Assembly (NCBI RefSeq): GCF_040183065.1 | Contig: NC_091125.1 | Coordinates: 115,543,121-115,607,120 of the forward strand | From: Periplaneta americana | Taxonomy: Eukaryota > Arthropoda > Insecta > Blattodea > Blattidae | Direction: 5' to 3' | DNA length: 64,000 bases | Shown here: piece after piece, positions 25,004-34,785 of the stretch | Numbering within the stretch: position 1 is the stretch's first letter | Layout: each line of letters begins with the position of its first letter | The notes under the pieces: model-generated | Told to the model about the DNA's origin: nothing | What the model saw: only the letters and a program-made list of their open reading frames with translations | Databases searched by the model: none | Made by a program: the position numbers and the translations under genes

Positions 25004-25439
25004 CAGCTTGACCAAGTTAAGTCTGCGAGCCGAGAGGGGAAGTTGGAGACAGTTCTGTAGTTAAAGGAGGCGGTAACGAGAGGAGACCAGTACAGTCTCT
25101 TATGATAGCAAAGTTTTCCTGCTGTGCTTCAATTCATAGAGCGGTAACAATTTAAGACGCTTTGAAATAGACTGTACTTCTAATTCTGCTTGACAGTGAG
25201 GTTTGGCGTTCTGATTGGCAAGCGTGGAGAAATTTGCATGAGGGGGGAGGCTGGGAGACAGCGTAACTGTTGCCTTTATCTGAAGACAAGGACAACAAAT
25301 GCGTGCGCTCCATAGTGTATTTTAAACGATGTTCACACGTTGAAATCTGAGCGTCAAGTGACCTATGTGGCAACTGTGTTTTGCCTCTACATTCCATCCT
25401 GTTATCCCCACTCGCAGACTTGACTTGGTCGAGCTGTAC
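25004..25439. mobile_element. Candidate MITE with about 27-bp inverted ends
   Basis: tacagcttgaccaagtt...gtctgcgag near 25004 and ctcgcagacttgacttgg...gagctgta ending near 25439 are inverted repeats with a few mismatches. The 380 bp between them have no transposase motif. No second copy occurs in the window, so mobility is inferred only from the ends. Confidence 0.5.
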
Positions 25440-25820
25440 GTGTCTTCCTGCTCAATACCTCCTAGCAGTCCGCCTTCAGGCTAGTCAGTATTGACAGAGT
25501 AGGCTAGTCTCGTAGATTACCTTCATTCTCTTGTTGCCTATATGCTCGCAGATTACCAGTACCGCTTTCCTACAGAAAAACTTGCCATTATATGAACAGC
25601 TTACCCATACACTTCGCAACAATTTCAACCATACTGAAAATCGTAATATTTGGTACATGAGAACTACAGAATATAATAAGATTATTAACTTTAGACTCTG
25701 CATGAAGGAACAGGAGCCTCGTCCGAGATTGACCACAATATAATGCATATAATATTGTATTTGAGACCCAACTATTACAGGATATTGAAATAAAAACGAA
25801 AATAGGACATGCAGCTTATT

Positions 25821-26081
25821 TTACAATGTTTGTGAATCGGACGGTTTTTCTTCTGATTCAAGTTGCAGATTTGTATCCACAGTGACAGTAGGTCCATGTA
25901 TGAAGGAATACTTGAATATTGAACCATCAGCCAAACGAAGGCCGAAAAGTAAATTATTTTGTGCAAGTTGCAAACGTCGGGGATCTCTGTGGTCACAGAA
26001 GAGTCCTTCCTCGAGTGCAACCATATCTATCAGGCAGGTGAAGAGTGGTAATTTGAAAACAGTATTACCGGTATGACTTTC
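25821..26081 (-). CDS. Candidate minus-strand terminal exon of an unrecognised gene
   Basis: Reading from 26081 down to the TAA at 25821 gives an 86-codon open frame including ESHTGNTVFKLPLF, LIDMVALEEGLFCDHRD, LLFGLRLADGSIFKYSF and a polar end with EEKPSDSQ. It starts directly after a strong 3' splice site: a branch-point-like tactaac, then a pyrimidine-rich run and tttcag. The frame also stays open upstream to an ATG at 26129, which would give a hydrophobic, signal-like MRVIFVLLTALSFVF start. The two readings are mutually exclusive. I do not recognise the family. No upstream exon or AATAAA was found. Confidence 0.35.
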   Translation of the reverse strand, partial: ESHTGNTVFKLPLFTCLIDMVALEEGLFCDHRDPRRLQLAQNNLLFGLRLADGSIFKYSFIHGPTVTVDTNLQLESEEKPSDSQTL

Positions 26082-26129
26082 CTGAAATACAAATGACAAT
26101 GCAGTTAGTAAAACAAAAATAACACGCAT

Positions 26130-27824
26130 TATTTATACAAAACAATAGTTTCGAAGTCTTCGCGGATATTTTTCTTGAAGGTTAAGTAGCTGCCAATGCT
26201 TTCTGTCCTTCCCGTGTATGCGCAATAAAAAGTAAATTAAAATATCTTCTAAATTTGTTTACTTACCATGTTGTTATTAAGGCGAAGTACGCTGTTAATA
26301 TACAAAAAAACTTGGCTTCAAATAATGATCGTGTGAGAATTAGTTTAATCGCTAAGTATTCCCGAAATCCCTATTTCTTTGGTTAAGAATAATTGAGAGA
26401 TCATTGTTTTGAATTTCCCACCTTTTCCGATTGTCAGTCTAAACCTAAACCTTCAACTGTTTAATCTTTCTGCTCAAACGCAGTGGTGTGTGACGTCTGG
26501 CCCGAATGTTAATGTAAAAACGTAGTTTTAGGGTGGTACGGAAGCTTGAAAATTGATCGATTATCCATATTAAAGAATAATTACTGACTGAAAAATGAAG
26601 GTACACAATTATTACTGTCAATATACATTCTCTATAACTAGATGCCGAAAGAAATTGTGTGTTACTTTAATTGTTTACAACTGTGACAGTTTTGCTTGAC
26701 CTCCTTGTAGCAGGTGGTAGTTTTTGAGAATTATGTATCGTATTGAAATGTAAAGTTGTATGTAATTAATAAGACATAAACGATGTGTAGATGGTGTTTT
26801 GCTTAAATTATTGAACATTTGTTTGTTGTATGTAATATTTTGAACAGCTAGATTGACATCTCGCTCATATTTTGTTGCATTTCGATTTTACACGATACTT
26901 ATTTGAGAATCGTGCGAAGAATATTGAAATCATATTGTGAAAAATATAAGCAACGTACTAACTTTGAGATCTAATGCAAATGTTTAAGCTTGTTACATGA
27001 AATGTACTATTACATAAGCTAATTATGTAAGCACTTGTCTGACTACAGTCAATGAAACATGACATCGATGGTGGTATTTTTTCTTCTAATGATTGATCGA
27101 CAGTACTTGAAAGTGTTCAAAAATTGTTATGACCGGCATTAGCTGGAACCTCTATTAGTGTGGAAGTCTCGGCAAATGTTCATGTAATTTTATGCTGTGA
27201 AAAATGAACTATGTTTATCTTTTCATAATTTAAAATGTTTTATGGCATTAGAAGGGTATTTTTTAGTGACAATGAGACCAAATTTTCAAATTTGGAGCAT
27301 CGTAGTCTGTTCCAATACGTAGTAATATTGTTACTATTGAGATTGAGTGATAAGTAAGTATGCATATACTACCTCTCATAGATCCTAAAGCATAATATTC
27401 AATATTTAGGCCCACAGAAGGAATTTTAAAGCCCTTGTTTACTAAATAGACCCAATCTAAAGTTCATTTTGGGGATTTCTTTACAATTACGTTACCACGT
27501 TAAGGTACAAATGAAGGGAATAACGCTCAAGGTCCATTTTAGAAAGTTTTGAGAAAAACGAATTTTAAAGTTTAAGCACATAATACTTAATTATCGTATG
27601 TGTGTATTTAATAGAAAAAGACATAGTGGAATGTGAAGAATGATTATTTCTTATTAATTAAACAATTACATTTTGTTCTGAAGTTGGATGGCAACAATGG
27701 AAAATGCAATATAAACGAACAATGTGTAAACTGCCAAAATAACGAGCAAGGTCCAAATAGATTACATGGGATACAGCGTGCATTATAGCGAAACACCACT
27801 TTTAACTCAAACAGCCTAATTTGT
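26130..27824. other. Intergenic, no recognisable element
   Basis: AT-rich sequence without family motifs on either strand and without a convincing exon; only short chance frames. Confidence 0.4.
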
Positions 27825-28076
27825 AGGATGGGTATTTTCCGAGCTAGAGGGCCGTGGTCTGTCAGTGTTACAACCAAACGTTTCGTCCACTACTCCAGTG
27901 GACATCTTCAGTGGCGTGGTACACGTGTGCGGAGAGATCTGCTGTGTGTATCAGGAACTGGCATTGAGACTGGTAGCACGTCGATATTTAAGGTGTGGGA
28001 TGGTTGTGGCTTGTCGTCACTGCGGTCCGCCACGACTGACAGACCACGGCCCTCTAGCCTGGAAAATACCCATCCT
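27825..28076 (-). repeat. Inverted-repeat element with hammerhead-like core
   Basis: The arms 27825-27866 and 28035-28076 are inverted repeats of about 42 bp (ggatgggtattttcc at the left end). Next to the left arm, the minus strand reads CTGAAGA (27911-27905), a GTCCAC/GTGGAC hairpin, then GAAAC (27884-27880). This is the clearest hammerhead-like core of the window, with a 6-bp stem II. The interior 170 bp have no protein motif. Confidence 0.7.
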
Positions 28077-28396
28077 ATCAACGCCGGAGGTGAAAGCCTA
28101 CATTCTAAGATTAGCGTAATTTGTTTTTGACAGTCTGATGTGTAATTTCAAAATATAATTATTATTCTTTTCCTTTCATTGTTCTTGTACTGTGGGTCTG
28201 TAAAACTGACCATTATTTGAAAGTTGACGAATTTTGCAATTTTGAAATAGCTTATAACATCATCACATGAAGCTGTTGAGGATTTTCAACTCTTTCACAT
28301 TGTTTTTCTTCTGATTTCTTTTCAGTGGTCTGATATATAATTAAAATAATGTTAGAAAATGACTATTAAAACTAATTTAAATGCTTAATAGAATTT

Positions 28397-28784
28397 GAAA
28401 GGAAAATATTTGGGGCTAAGCGGGATGAAGTTACAGGAGAATGGAGAAAGTTACACAACGCAGAACTGCACACATTGTATTCTTCACCTGACATAATTAG
28501 GAACATTAAATCCAGACGTTTGAGATGGGCAGGGCATGTAGCACGTATGGGCGAATCCGGAAATGCATATAGAGTGTTAGTTGGGAGACCGGAGGGAAAA
28601 AGACCTTTAGGGAGGCCAAGGCGTAGATGGGAGGATAATATTAAAATGGATTTGAGGGAGGTGGGATATGATGATAGAGACTGGATTAATCTTGCACAGG
28701 ATAGGGACCGATGGCGGGCTTATGTGAGGGCGGCAATAAACCTTCGGGTTCCTTAAAAGCCATTTGTAAGTAAGTAAGTAAGTA
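28397..28784 (+). mobile_element. 5'-truncated RTE-like LINE with (TAAG)n tail
   Basis: An open frame reads [59 protein letters not shown] and [15 protein letters not shown]-stop, followed by aaaagccatttg and four or more taag units. It is close to the copy at 12223-12949. Confidence 0.9.
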
Positions 28785-29000
28785 AAATACGATAAATAAA
28801 ATTAAAGATAAAATATTTTTGACAAATAAAATAGAAACTCACTATATAGCTTTCGTTTCGTCCGCTGGATGACTATCAGGAACACCATTTTGGTGTCTTA
28901 TTTTCCATAGTAGATTGGAATGGACCTCTAGGCGAAAGTGCAGTAGCTATTCAGAAATTCTCCTACACTTCTTCCATCTTACAGTCAACTACGAAGAATG

Positions 29001-29123
29001 TAAATAATTGATTAAATGGCGATCTTACTCGTGTTAATTGTGTAAGCATGTGCATGTACAGCTGTAAGCCGCATATGCTTACACAATTAACACGAGTAAG
29101 ATCGCCATTTAATCAATTATTTA
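29001..29123. repeat. Perfect 49-bp palindrome with 25-nt loop
   Basis: 29001-29049 is the exact reverse complement of 29075-29123. Perfect arms of this length imply a recent inverted duplication or continuing gene conversion. It ends 37 nt before the ATG of the candidate gene at 29161 and overlaps the upstream part of its open frame. Confidence 0.9.
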
Positions 29124-29160
29124 TATTGAAGTGTTAAAAGTAGTGTACGAAAGATTCAAC

Positions 29161-29573
29161 ATGGATTACGAAGAATGGTTCAGATTTCTTCCTAGCATTA
29201 GTACCGGTAATCTTTTACTTCCGGTCATCAGACATCTCACATCTTATTTTATGGTTTATAAATCCCATATACTTATTGCGCTCGAGGTACCACTTGCTGG
29301 AAATGTCGACAGACAATAAAATTTCTCCTTTTATACACTAAGAAATGGCAAAATAGTATCACAATAAAATTTGTTATTCTTTCCCCACAGGATTCAGAGA
29401 ATGTATTGAATTCACGCACAGAGTTAAGCAGAATTTCAGAACAGAAATACCACAACGTTAAGCATACTTCATCAGACGCTTTGTTCGAAACTGTTTCCTC
29501 ATGTGTACAAAATCTACAAAATACAGATTTCCTAGTAGAAAGTGTAGACTATGGAGATAGCACGAAAAAGTGA
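29161..29573 (+). CDS. Candidate two-exon small gene, 102-residue unknown protein
   Basis: Exon 1 is 29161-29286, ending CTCGAG before gtacca. Exon 2 is 29391-29573, preceded by ttgttattctttccccacag. The 104-nt intron has a good donor and a very good acceptor, and the join is in phase 0. The ATG context is caacATGG, with an in-frame stop upstream at 29110. The product starts MDYEEWFRFLPSIS, has a moderately hydrophobic middle (LLLPVIRHLTSYFMVY), and a polar Ser/Asn/Gln-rich second exon (SRTELSRISEQKYHN, FETVSSCVQNLQN) ending DSTKK-stop. I recognise no family and see no repeat motif in it. No AATAAA follows nearby, so it could be part of a larger transcript or a chance pairing. Confidence 0.4.
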
Positions 29574-29869
29574 TAGTTGCCTGCAGTAATATGCTTCACT
29601 TGTTGAAATATTAGGAATAGGAAGATTCTTCTGGTAATCCATACAAATTGCTTCTTTAATCATAGACTTTATGGATTTAAAACATATCCAAACATTCAGA
29701 ATGTTTTATAGCTCACACAACGTATCTCCTTTCCTCTTATATAGCTCATTTTGAATCAGATATGGTTTCTATTTATTCAAATTTTGTATTTGAGTTGCAG
29801 CTTTATTGTTGTTTACTTCTAATTCAAGTTTAGAAAAATATCGGCTCTAAATTTATCGCAAATAGGACG

Positions 29870-30101
29870 TGTTACCTGCCTGACCGTGAAACAAGCGGGC
29901 CCAGACTCAAATCCTGGTTAGGACAAGTTACCTTGTTGTTTTTTCCGGGATTTTCCCTCAATTCAGTACGAGCAAATGCTGGGTAACTTTTGGTGTTGGA
30001 CCCCGGACTCATTTCGCTGGCATGATCGCCTTCATTTCATTCAAACGATTGATAACCACAGCAGTTGATAAAACGTCGTAAAATAACCAATTAAAAAAAA
30101 A
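29870..30101 (+). mobile_element. tRNA-derived SINE, 5'-truncated
   Basis: It starts inside the tRNA-like head (B box degraded to gactcaaatcc) and continues with gacaagttacctt, ttttccctcaatt, ggaccccggactcatttcgctgg and a cgtcgtaaaataacc tail plus A-run. Same family as 16046-16298. Confidence 0.85.
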
Positions 30102-30764
30102 GTGTCACTTCTGGAATATCCAAAACTTATGTTATACTAATACTCAAAAATCAGTATATATTGTTTGTATGACCTCATAGTATTTACAATGATAAACTCC
30201 TCAAATGAGCATTCTATGTAGCATATGAAGCCATTAAATTTCATTCCTTTATTAATATTATGAGAAAATCTCAATCTTGAACACTTACAATCGTCTCCTG
30301 TAATGTGACTCATTGTATCCCTTTCGATGAGTTAGAAATACTCCCAAAAACTTTTCTTTGTACTCTCATTTTACACAGCAATTGAATGTTCATATACATT
30401 CTCTATTACTTCTGGTGTCTCCATTTCATTCATTTCATTCAAGTATTCATTGCATTCGTACTGACCAGTGAAGAAATAATTAAATTATCTTTCAGGTCAT
30501 TTTACATATTAAATTTCCAGAAAGCCAGTGACAGCTGCAGCATTATATGGCGAAACATAGAAGGAGAAAAAGCGGAATAGGAAAATGGATCTCGATCTTT
30601 CTTCATCAGAACCGACTGGAGCTTGATCGTTCTTCTGAAGTACCGGTACATGAAAACTCTAACACTCATTTTCGAGGACCATGATCGTTTTAACAGAAAA
30701 CTAGCTAGATCACATGATAGTAGGCCTACTCCCTTTCCACACTAAGATGGCAATATTTTTTTTT
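30102..30764. other. Intergenic, no recognisable element
   Basis: A possible 3' splice site (ttatctttcag ending near 30494) precedes a short open frame (QKASDSCSIIWRNIEGEKAE) ending at 30580. Without a partner exon I do not call it. A TACCGGTA palindrome is at 30641-30648. Confidence 0.35.
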
Positions 30765-31005
30765 TTTATTTTTTTAGTGAGTTATTTTACAATGCTGTAT
30801 CAACATCTCAGATTATTTAGCATCTGAATGAAATGTAGGTAATAATGCTGGTGAAATGAGTTTGGGATCCAGTACCAATAGTTACCCAGCATTTGTTCAT
30901 ATTGGGTTGAGAGAAAACCTCGGAAAAAGCCTCAACCAGGTAACTTTTCGTGACCTGAATTCGAACCCAGGCCACATGGTTTTATGGTCAAATGTGCTAC
31001 GGCAT
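30765..31005 (-). mobile_element. tRNA-derived SINE, diverged, antisense copy
   Basis: On the minus strand the B-box region reads gggttcgaattc, followed by ggttgaggctttttccgagg and ctcaacccaatatg, and an end gcattgtaaaataactca. It is the same family as 16046-16298, with a T-run on the left (+ strand) marking its tail. Confidence 0.8.
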
Positions 31006-32513
31006 TATTAACTCAATTTCGATTTTTGATGGACCGTGATAATTTTTTCAGTTTACCCTTCAAATGTATTTACGCACTTGGTTTCTATTTGAGTCATATG
31101 TATTGTAAATACCATAATCAAAAGAAAAATTGAGTGCCGACACCAATTTCACACCGAAATAAGGGTGGAAAGTAGCTGTAAAAGTGGTGACTGGCAGAGA
31201 GATGTGGGCAGACAGGGTTGTTCTGTCGAGATGGAAGACTAGGTGGCAGGGAGGACTGCACATATATCTTATTTCCGTGCATTTCCTTATTGATCACAGT
31301 AACCACAGAAAAATAGTGAATTTTCTTAAAGTCGAATCAGTGACGAAAATACACGTCTTTACCTGGTTTCTGTGTTGCAAGAAAAATATGGCCCTTTGTC
31401 ATAAACTGTTAGAGTTTGTCATTTTAGAAGGAAATTGTACATCTGATTTGTCAGAACATTTACTTGCAAAGTAACTAGTTCATTCATAATCGGTAGAAAA
31501 AAGAGTTGCGATTTGCTTAAAATCTGCTTATTTTTTTCTCCATTTTATCATGTATAAGAAAATGCAATATAAAATTTAATAATATGGATTGTATGTTTAA
31601 AATATTTGGTCTGGAGCAATAATAATAATAAGCCTCACGTCAAAAACTTAATTTACCAAATATTTACTTTGTACAAATTAACATAAAGCTAACTGTTTGA
31701 GAGAGAAAAAGGAAAAGTGACACAAAAGTGACACAAGTAGAATAGGTTTTCGTCAATAAACATGGACAGGTAATGACTTCAAGTCGTTGTGCTTCCCATT
31801 ACGCTACCAGTCTCAAGGCCCCTACATATTTTCTTTGACATTGATATATGCTTTATCTGTAATAAAGAAATATAAATATGTGTTATATGTACTGGTATAT
31901 CTTTTTTCTTTTTTTTTAATTCTTAAACATGTGTTATATGTACTGGTATATCTTTTTTTTATATTAGTGTACATCTGCATTGTTTCTATATCCATTCATT
32001 TTAATTCTGTGCCATCAGTTTTTATCAGTGAAGTGTAGGCCTACACTGTTTCATTGTATTCTCACTGTTTGCTGGGCATATGACGTGCTATGATTTTTGG
32101 AAAGTAAAATATTTGGCAACAGCTACTTGAAATTAATGCAGTGATTAAATTAATTCTTTTTTACAACATTGAAACTAATTTACGGCACAAAGTGTCATAA
32201 AAATAAGCAGAGAAATTTGAATAATCATGTCCCTTTTTTGTTTTTAATACTAGCTGAATTTAACCTATTTTTAAAGTTTTAAATACTTTTATACTCACAT
32301 CTATTTGGAGTTCTAATCCTTTTGTCAGATAGAATACCAGTGACAGTTAAGAAATCCTCACAAGTGTAAAGGTGAAATGAACCACATGACCTAATCTTTG
32401 TTACTTGATGATGATAATGAAATTGATGATGTCGATGATACTAACAGTAATAGTCATGCAATGGTTGCATGGTTCCATTACTAATCTTTACTTCATGTTC
32501 ACATACTTGTAAA
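31006..32513. other. Intergenic, no recognisable gene
   Basis: AT-rich. A short direct repeat near 31875-31960 (tgtgttatatgtactggtat twice) is the only structure noted. Frames at 31060-31474 have no motif. Confidence 0.4.
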
Positions 32514-33225
32514 TCACATTTGAAGAGCCCGGGCAGAAGTCAAGTAAACCATTGAGATTTTGTAACAACACTGCAGAGTAACAAAATATGAATACCAGTT
32601 TAGTGGCTGTGAGAAGTGTCCCAGGGCAGAAATCAAGTAAACCATGGAGATTTTTGTAACATCATGGCACTTTTTCTATGCCGTACTTAGTATCATCATC
32701 ATCATCATTATCTTTTCACGGTATAAGCATTTCCATTGCCTGTTCCGGCTTCAAAGATCATTTCATCTCTTGTGAGGTCGACCCTGGTTTCTTCTTCCAC
32801 ATGGTTTGTAGTTCATTCCCAATTTGGGGATCCTATTTTCGTCCATTCGTAATACGTGTTGTCTCCATTTATGTCTGTAGTCCAAAATTTTTTCATTCAT
32901 AAAATAGATGTCCAATTTTTTCCTGATATCTTCATTATATAGTTTGTCCAAACTTGTGGAACTTTTGACTTGACGTAAAAATTTCACTTCAACACTGTAC
33001 TTAGTACAGTAACAAAATATAAATGCCAACTAAGTGGCTGTGAGAAATGTCCTGGGCAGAAGTCAAACCATCGAGATTTTGTAACATCACAGCACTTCTC
33101 CTATACCATACTTAGTAAGTAACAAAATATGAATGCCAACTTAATGGCTGTGAGAAGTGCCCCAGGCAGAAGAGAAGTAAACCATTAAGATTTTTTGTAA
33201 CATCACAGCAATTTTTCTATACTGT
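32514..33225. repeat. Tandem array, about 110-117 bp unit, split by a LINE fragment
   Basis: Units share aacaaaatatgaat, ggctgtgagaagtg, gggcagaa, aagtaaacca, agattttgtaacatca and a ctatnc..gtacttagta end. aacaaaatat occurs at 32582, 33011 and 33121; taking out the 314-bp LINE insert, the spacing is about 115 and 110 bp. A partial unit precedes at about 32520-32575. At least three diverged copies are visible. Confidence 0.75.
32693..32996 (-). mobile_element. LINE 3' fragment, (GAT)n-tailed family, 10-bp target duplication
   Basis: GTACTTAGTA flanks it (32683-32692, 32997-33006). On the minus strand it reads ILDYRHKWRQHVLRMDENRI and CGRRNQGRPHKR and ends in a gatgatgat tail, the C-terminus of the LINE type also seen at 41745-42440. 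Confidence 0.8.
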
Positions 33226-33236
33226 GAATTGAATGG

Positions 33237-34480
33237 AATTTAAGATGGAGAGGGCTATAACAGCCCTAGCACTGCGACCTGAAAGATCTATTGTGCATCC
33301 CCGTCATAATATCCTATCGGTTCAATAGTTTGATGTTCTTAATAAACTGAATCAAATTACAGACTGGGACAGTTGATAACTCATCAAGCTTTGGAAAATG
33401 TTTTCGAAAGATGAGAACTATTTGATGGGTGAGTGCATTGCAGTTGCACAATAAATGAGCGACAGACTCATCTCCCTGTGAACAATGAGTATGGCCTGGG
33501 TTGATATTATGTCCCATCCTTTACAGGTTCTTCTTGAGGGCACAGTGTCCTGTAAGGAATCCGACTGCCAGTGGAGCTATTTCTTGCTCAGATTTAACAG
33601 GTCACTTGACTTGCTTTTATTAAAATCTCTTATGAGGGTCTTAGAGTGTTTGCAGTCTTCACTTGAGTTCCAGTAGTTTGCGTTTCTTGAAAGCCCAATC
33701 TCTGATAACCTGTTTTACTGGTCTTAGAGATAGTCCCAGCACAGGCTCAGGTCCCATGAATGGGAATACCAGTTTTGACTTAACCAAGGGGGCTTCAAGT
33801 GCCTTAAGTGCCACTTGGCTGTCTGAAAGTATAAGAATATGTCTATGATTGTAGCCCTCCTAATACTTTCCCTGATATTGGCTAAGATAGCAAAAATCTC
33901 AGCCTAAAAGACTGTGGTATATTGACCCATTCTAAAAGAAAGCTTGGTGCCATTTCCAAATAACCCAGCATCAGTTCCTGACTTGGTTTTGGAACCATCA
34001 GTGTACCAGACTGGACCCTTATTGTGTTCTCAGGTTTAACCTGACTTTCTCATTCACTGCTCTTTGTGTAAGTGACAGTGAATTTGTTGTCAAACGAAAC
34101 CCTTTGTTCCAAAAATGTCGGTTCTCATATTGAGAATCCGATAAACATCGCTGTCCCAAGGGAGTCTGAGGTGATCCAAGTGTTCAATATTGAACACCGT
34201 TGTCTGGCAACAGATTCTGTGGAATGCTATGAGGGCCTCAGCCTCAACCCAGACGTGTAATGAGGTGAGTCCTATCGCATTTCCAGTGCCGCAGTGGGAG
34301 TTGTTCTAAATGCTCCCGTTATTGCTATGCAGAACACCCTTTGCAATTTGTTAAGTTCAGTTCTGCAGTTCTTTAGTTTAACTCTTGGCCATCACATAAG
34401 GGCGGCATAAGAGAGTAAAGGTCTTACCATAGTGAAAAGGCAGCTATAACTTTTACTTATTGCTCTCTCTAATATTATTG
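33237..34480 (-). mobile_element. RNase H LINE fragment (R1-like C-terminal half), decayed
   Basis: On the minus strand, from 34400 down: NELNKLQRVFCIAITGAFRT (the linker after RT), then RNase H pieces including ILILSDSQVALKALEAPLVK and VLGLSLRPVKQVIRDWAFKK, and near 33510-33320 the tail MGHNINPGHTHCSQGDESVA and HLLCNCNAL with a CxxxH..C-like knuckle. Frameshifts and stops separate the blocks. It occupies most of the 1.5 kb upstream of the first visible LYST exon. Confidence 0.75.
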
Positions 34481-34785
34481 TTCCCTTAAATTTGACTTGA
34501 ATGGAATATCTTGCCGGTACATCTGCCTGTATCTGCATTCTACATCTCTCCCTTTAATTACTTCCCATATATTCCACAGTAAGTAATTTTATTTCTCTAG
34601 CAGTTTTCTAAATCAATAAATAATTGTGAATCTGAACAATTTCGTGCGTTTTTTTTTACGATAATGTAATTACCTGAACCTTTATATGAAGCTCTGATGT
34701 AAACCCTGTGTGAATTGCTTACAACCGAATATCTTTATATAACTCGTGTTTGAGATATGTGACTTTTGTACTTGTCTTCCTGCAG

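Noticed and set aside
30484-30580. An exon of the 29.2-kb candidate gene
   Set aside because: A splice-like tttcag precedes it, but the previous exon ends in a stop and no phase-compatible donor convinced me.
32514-33225. CRISPR-like array
   Set aside because: The units are about 110-117 bp of diverged tandem sequence without short identical repeats and unique spacers, in an animal genome.
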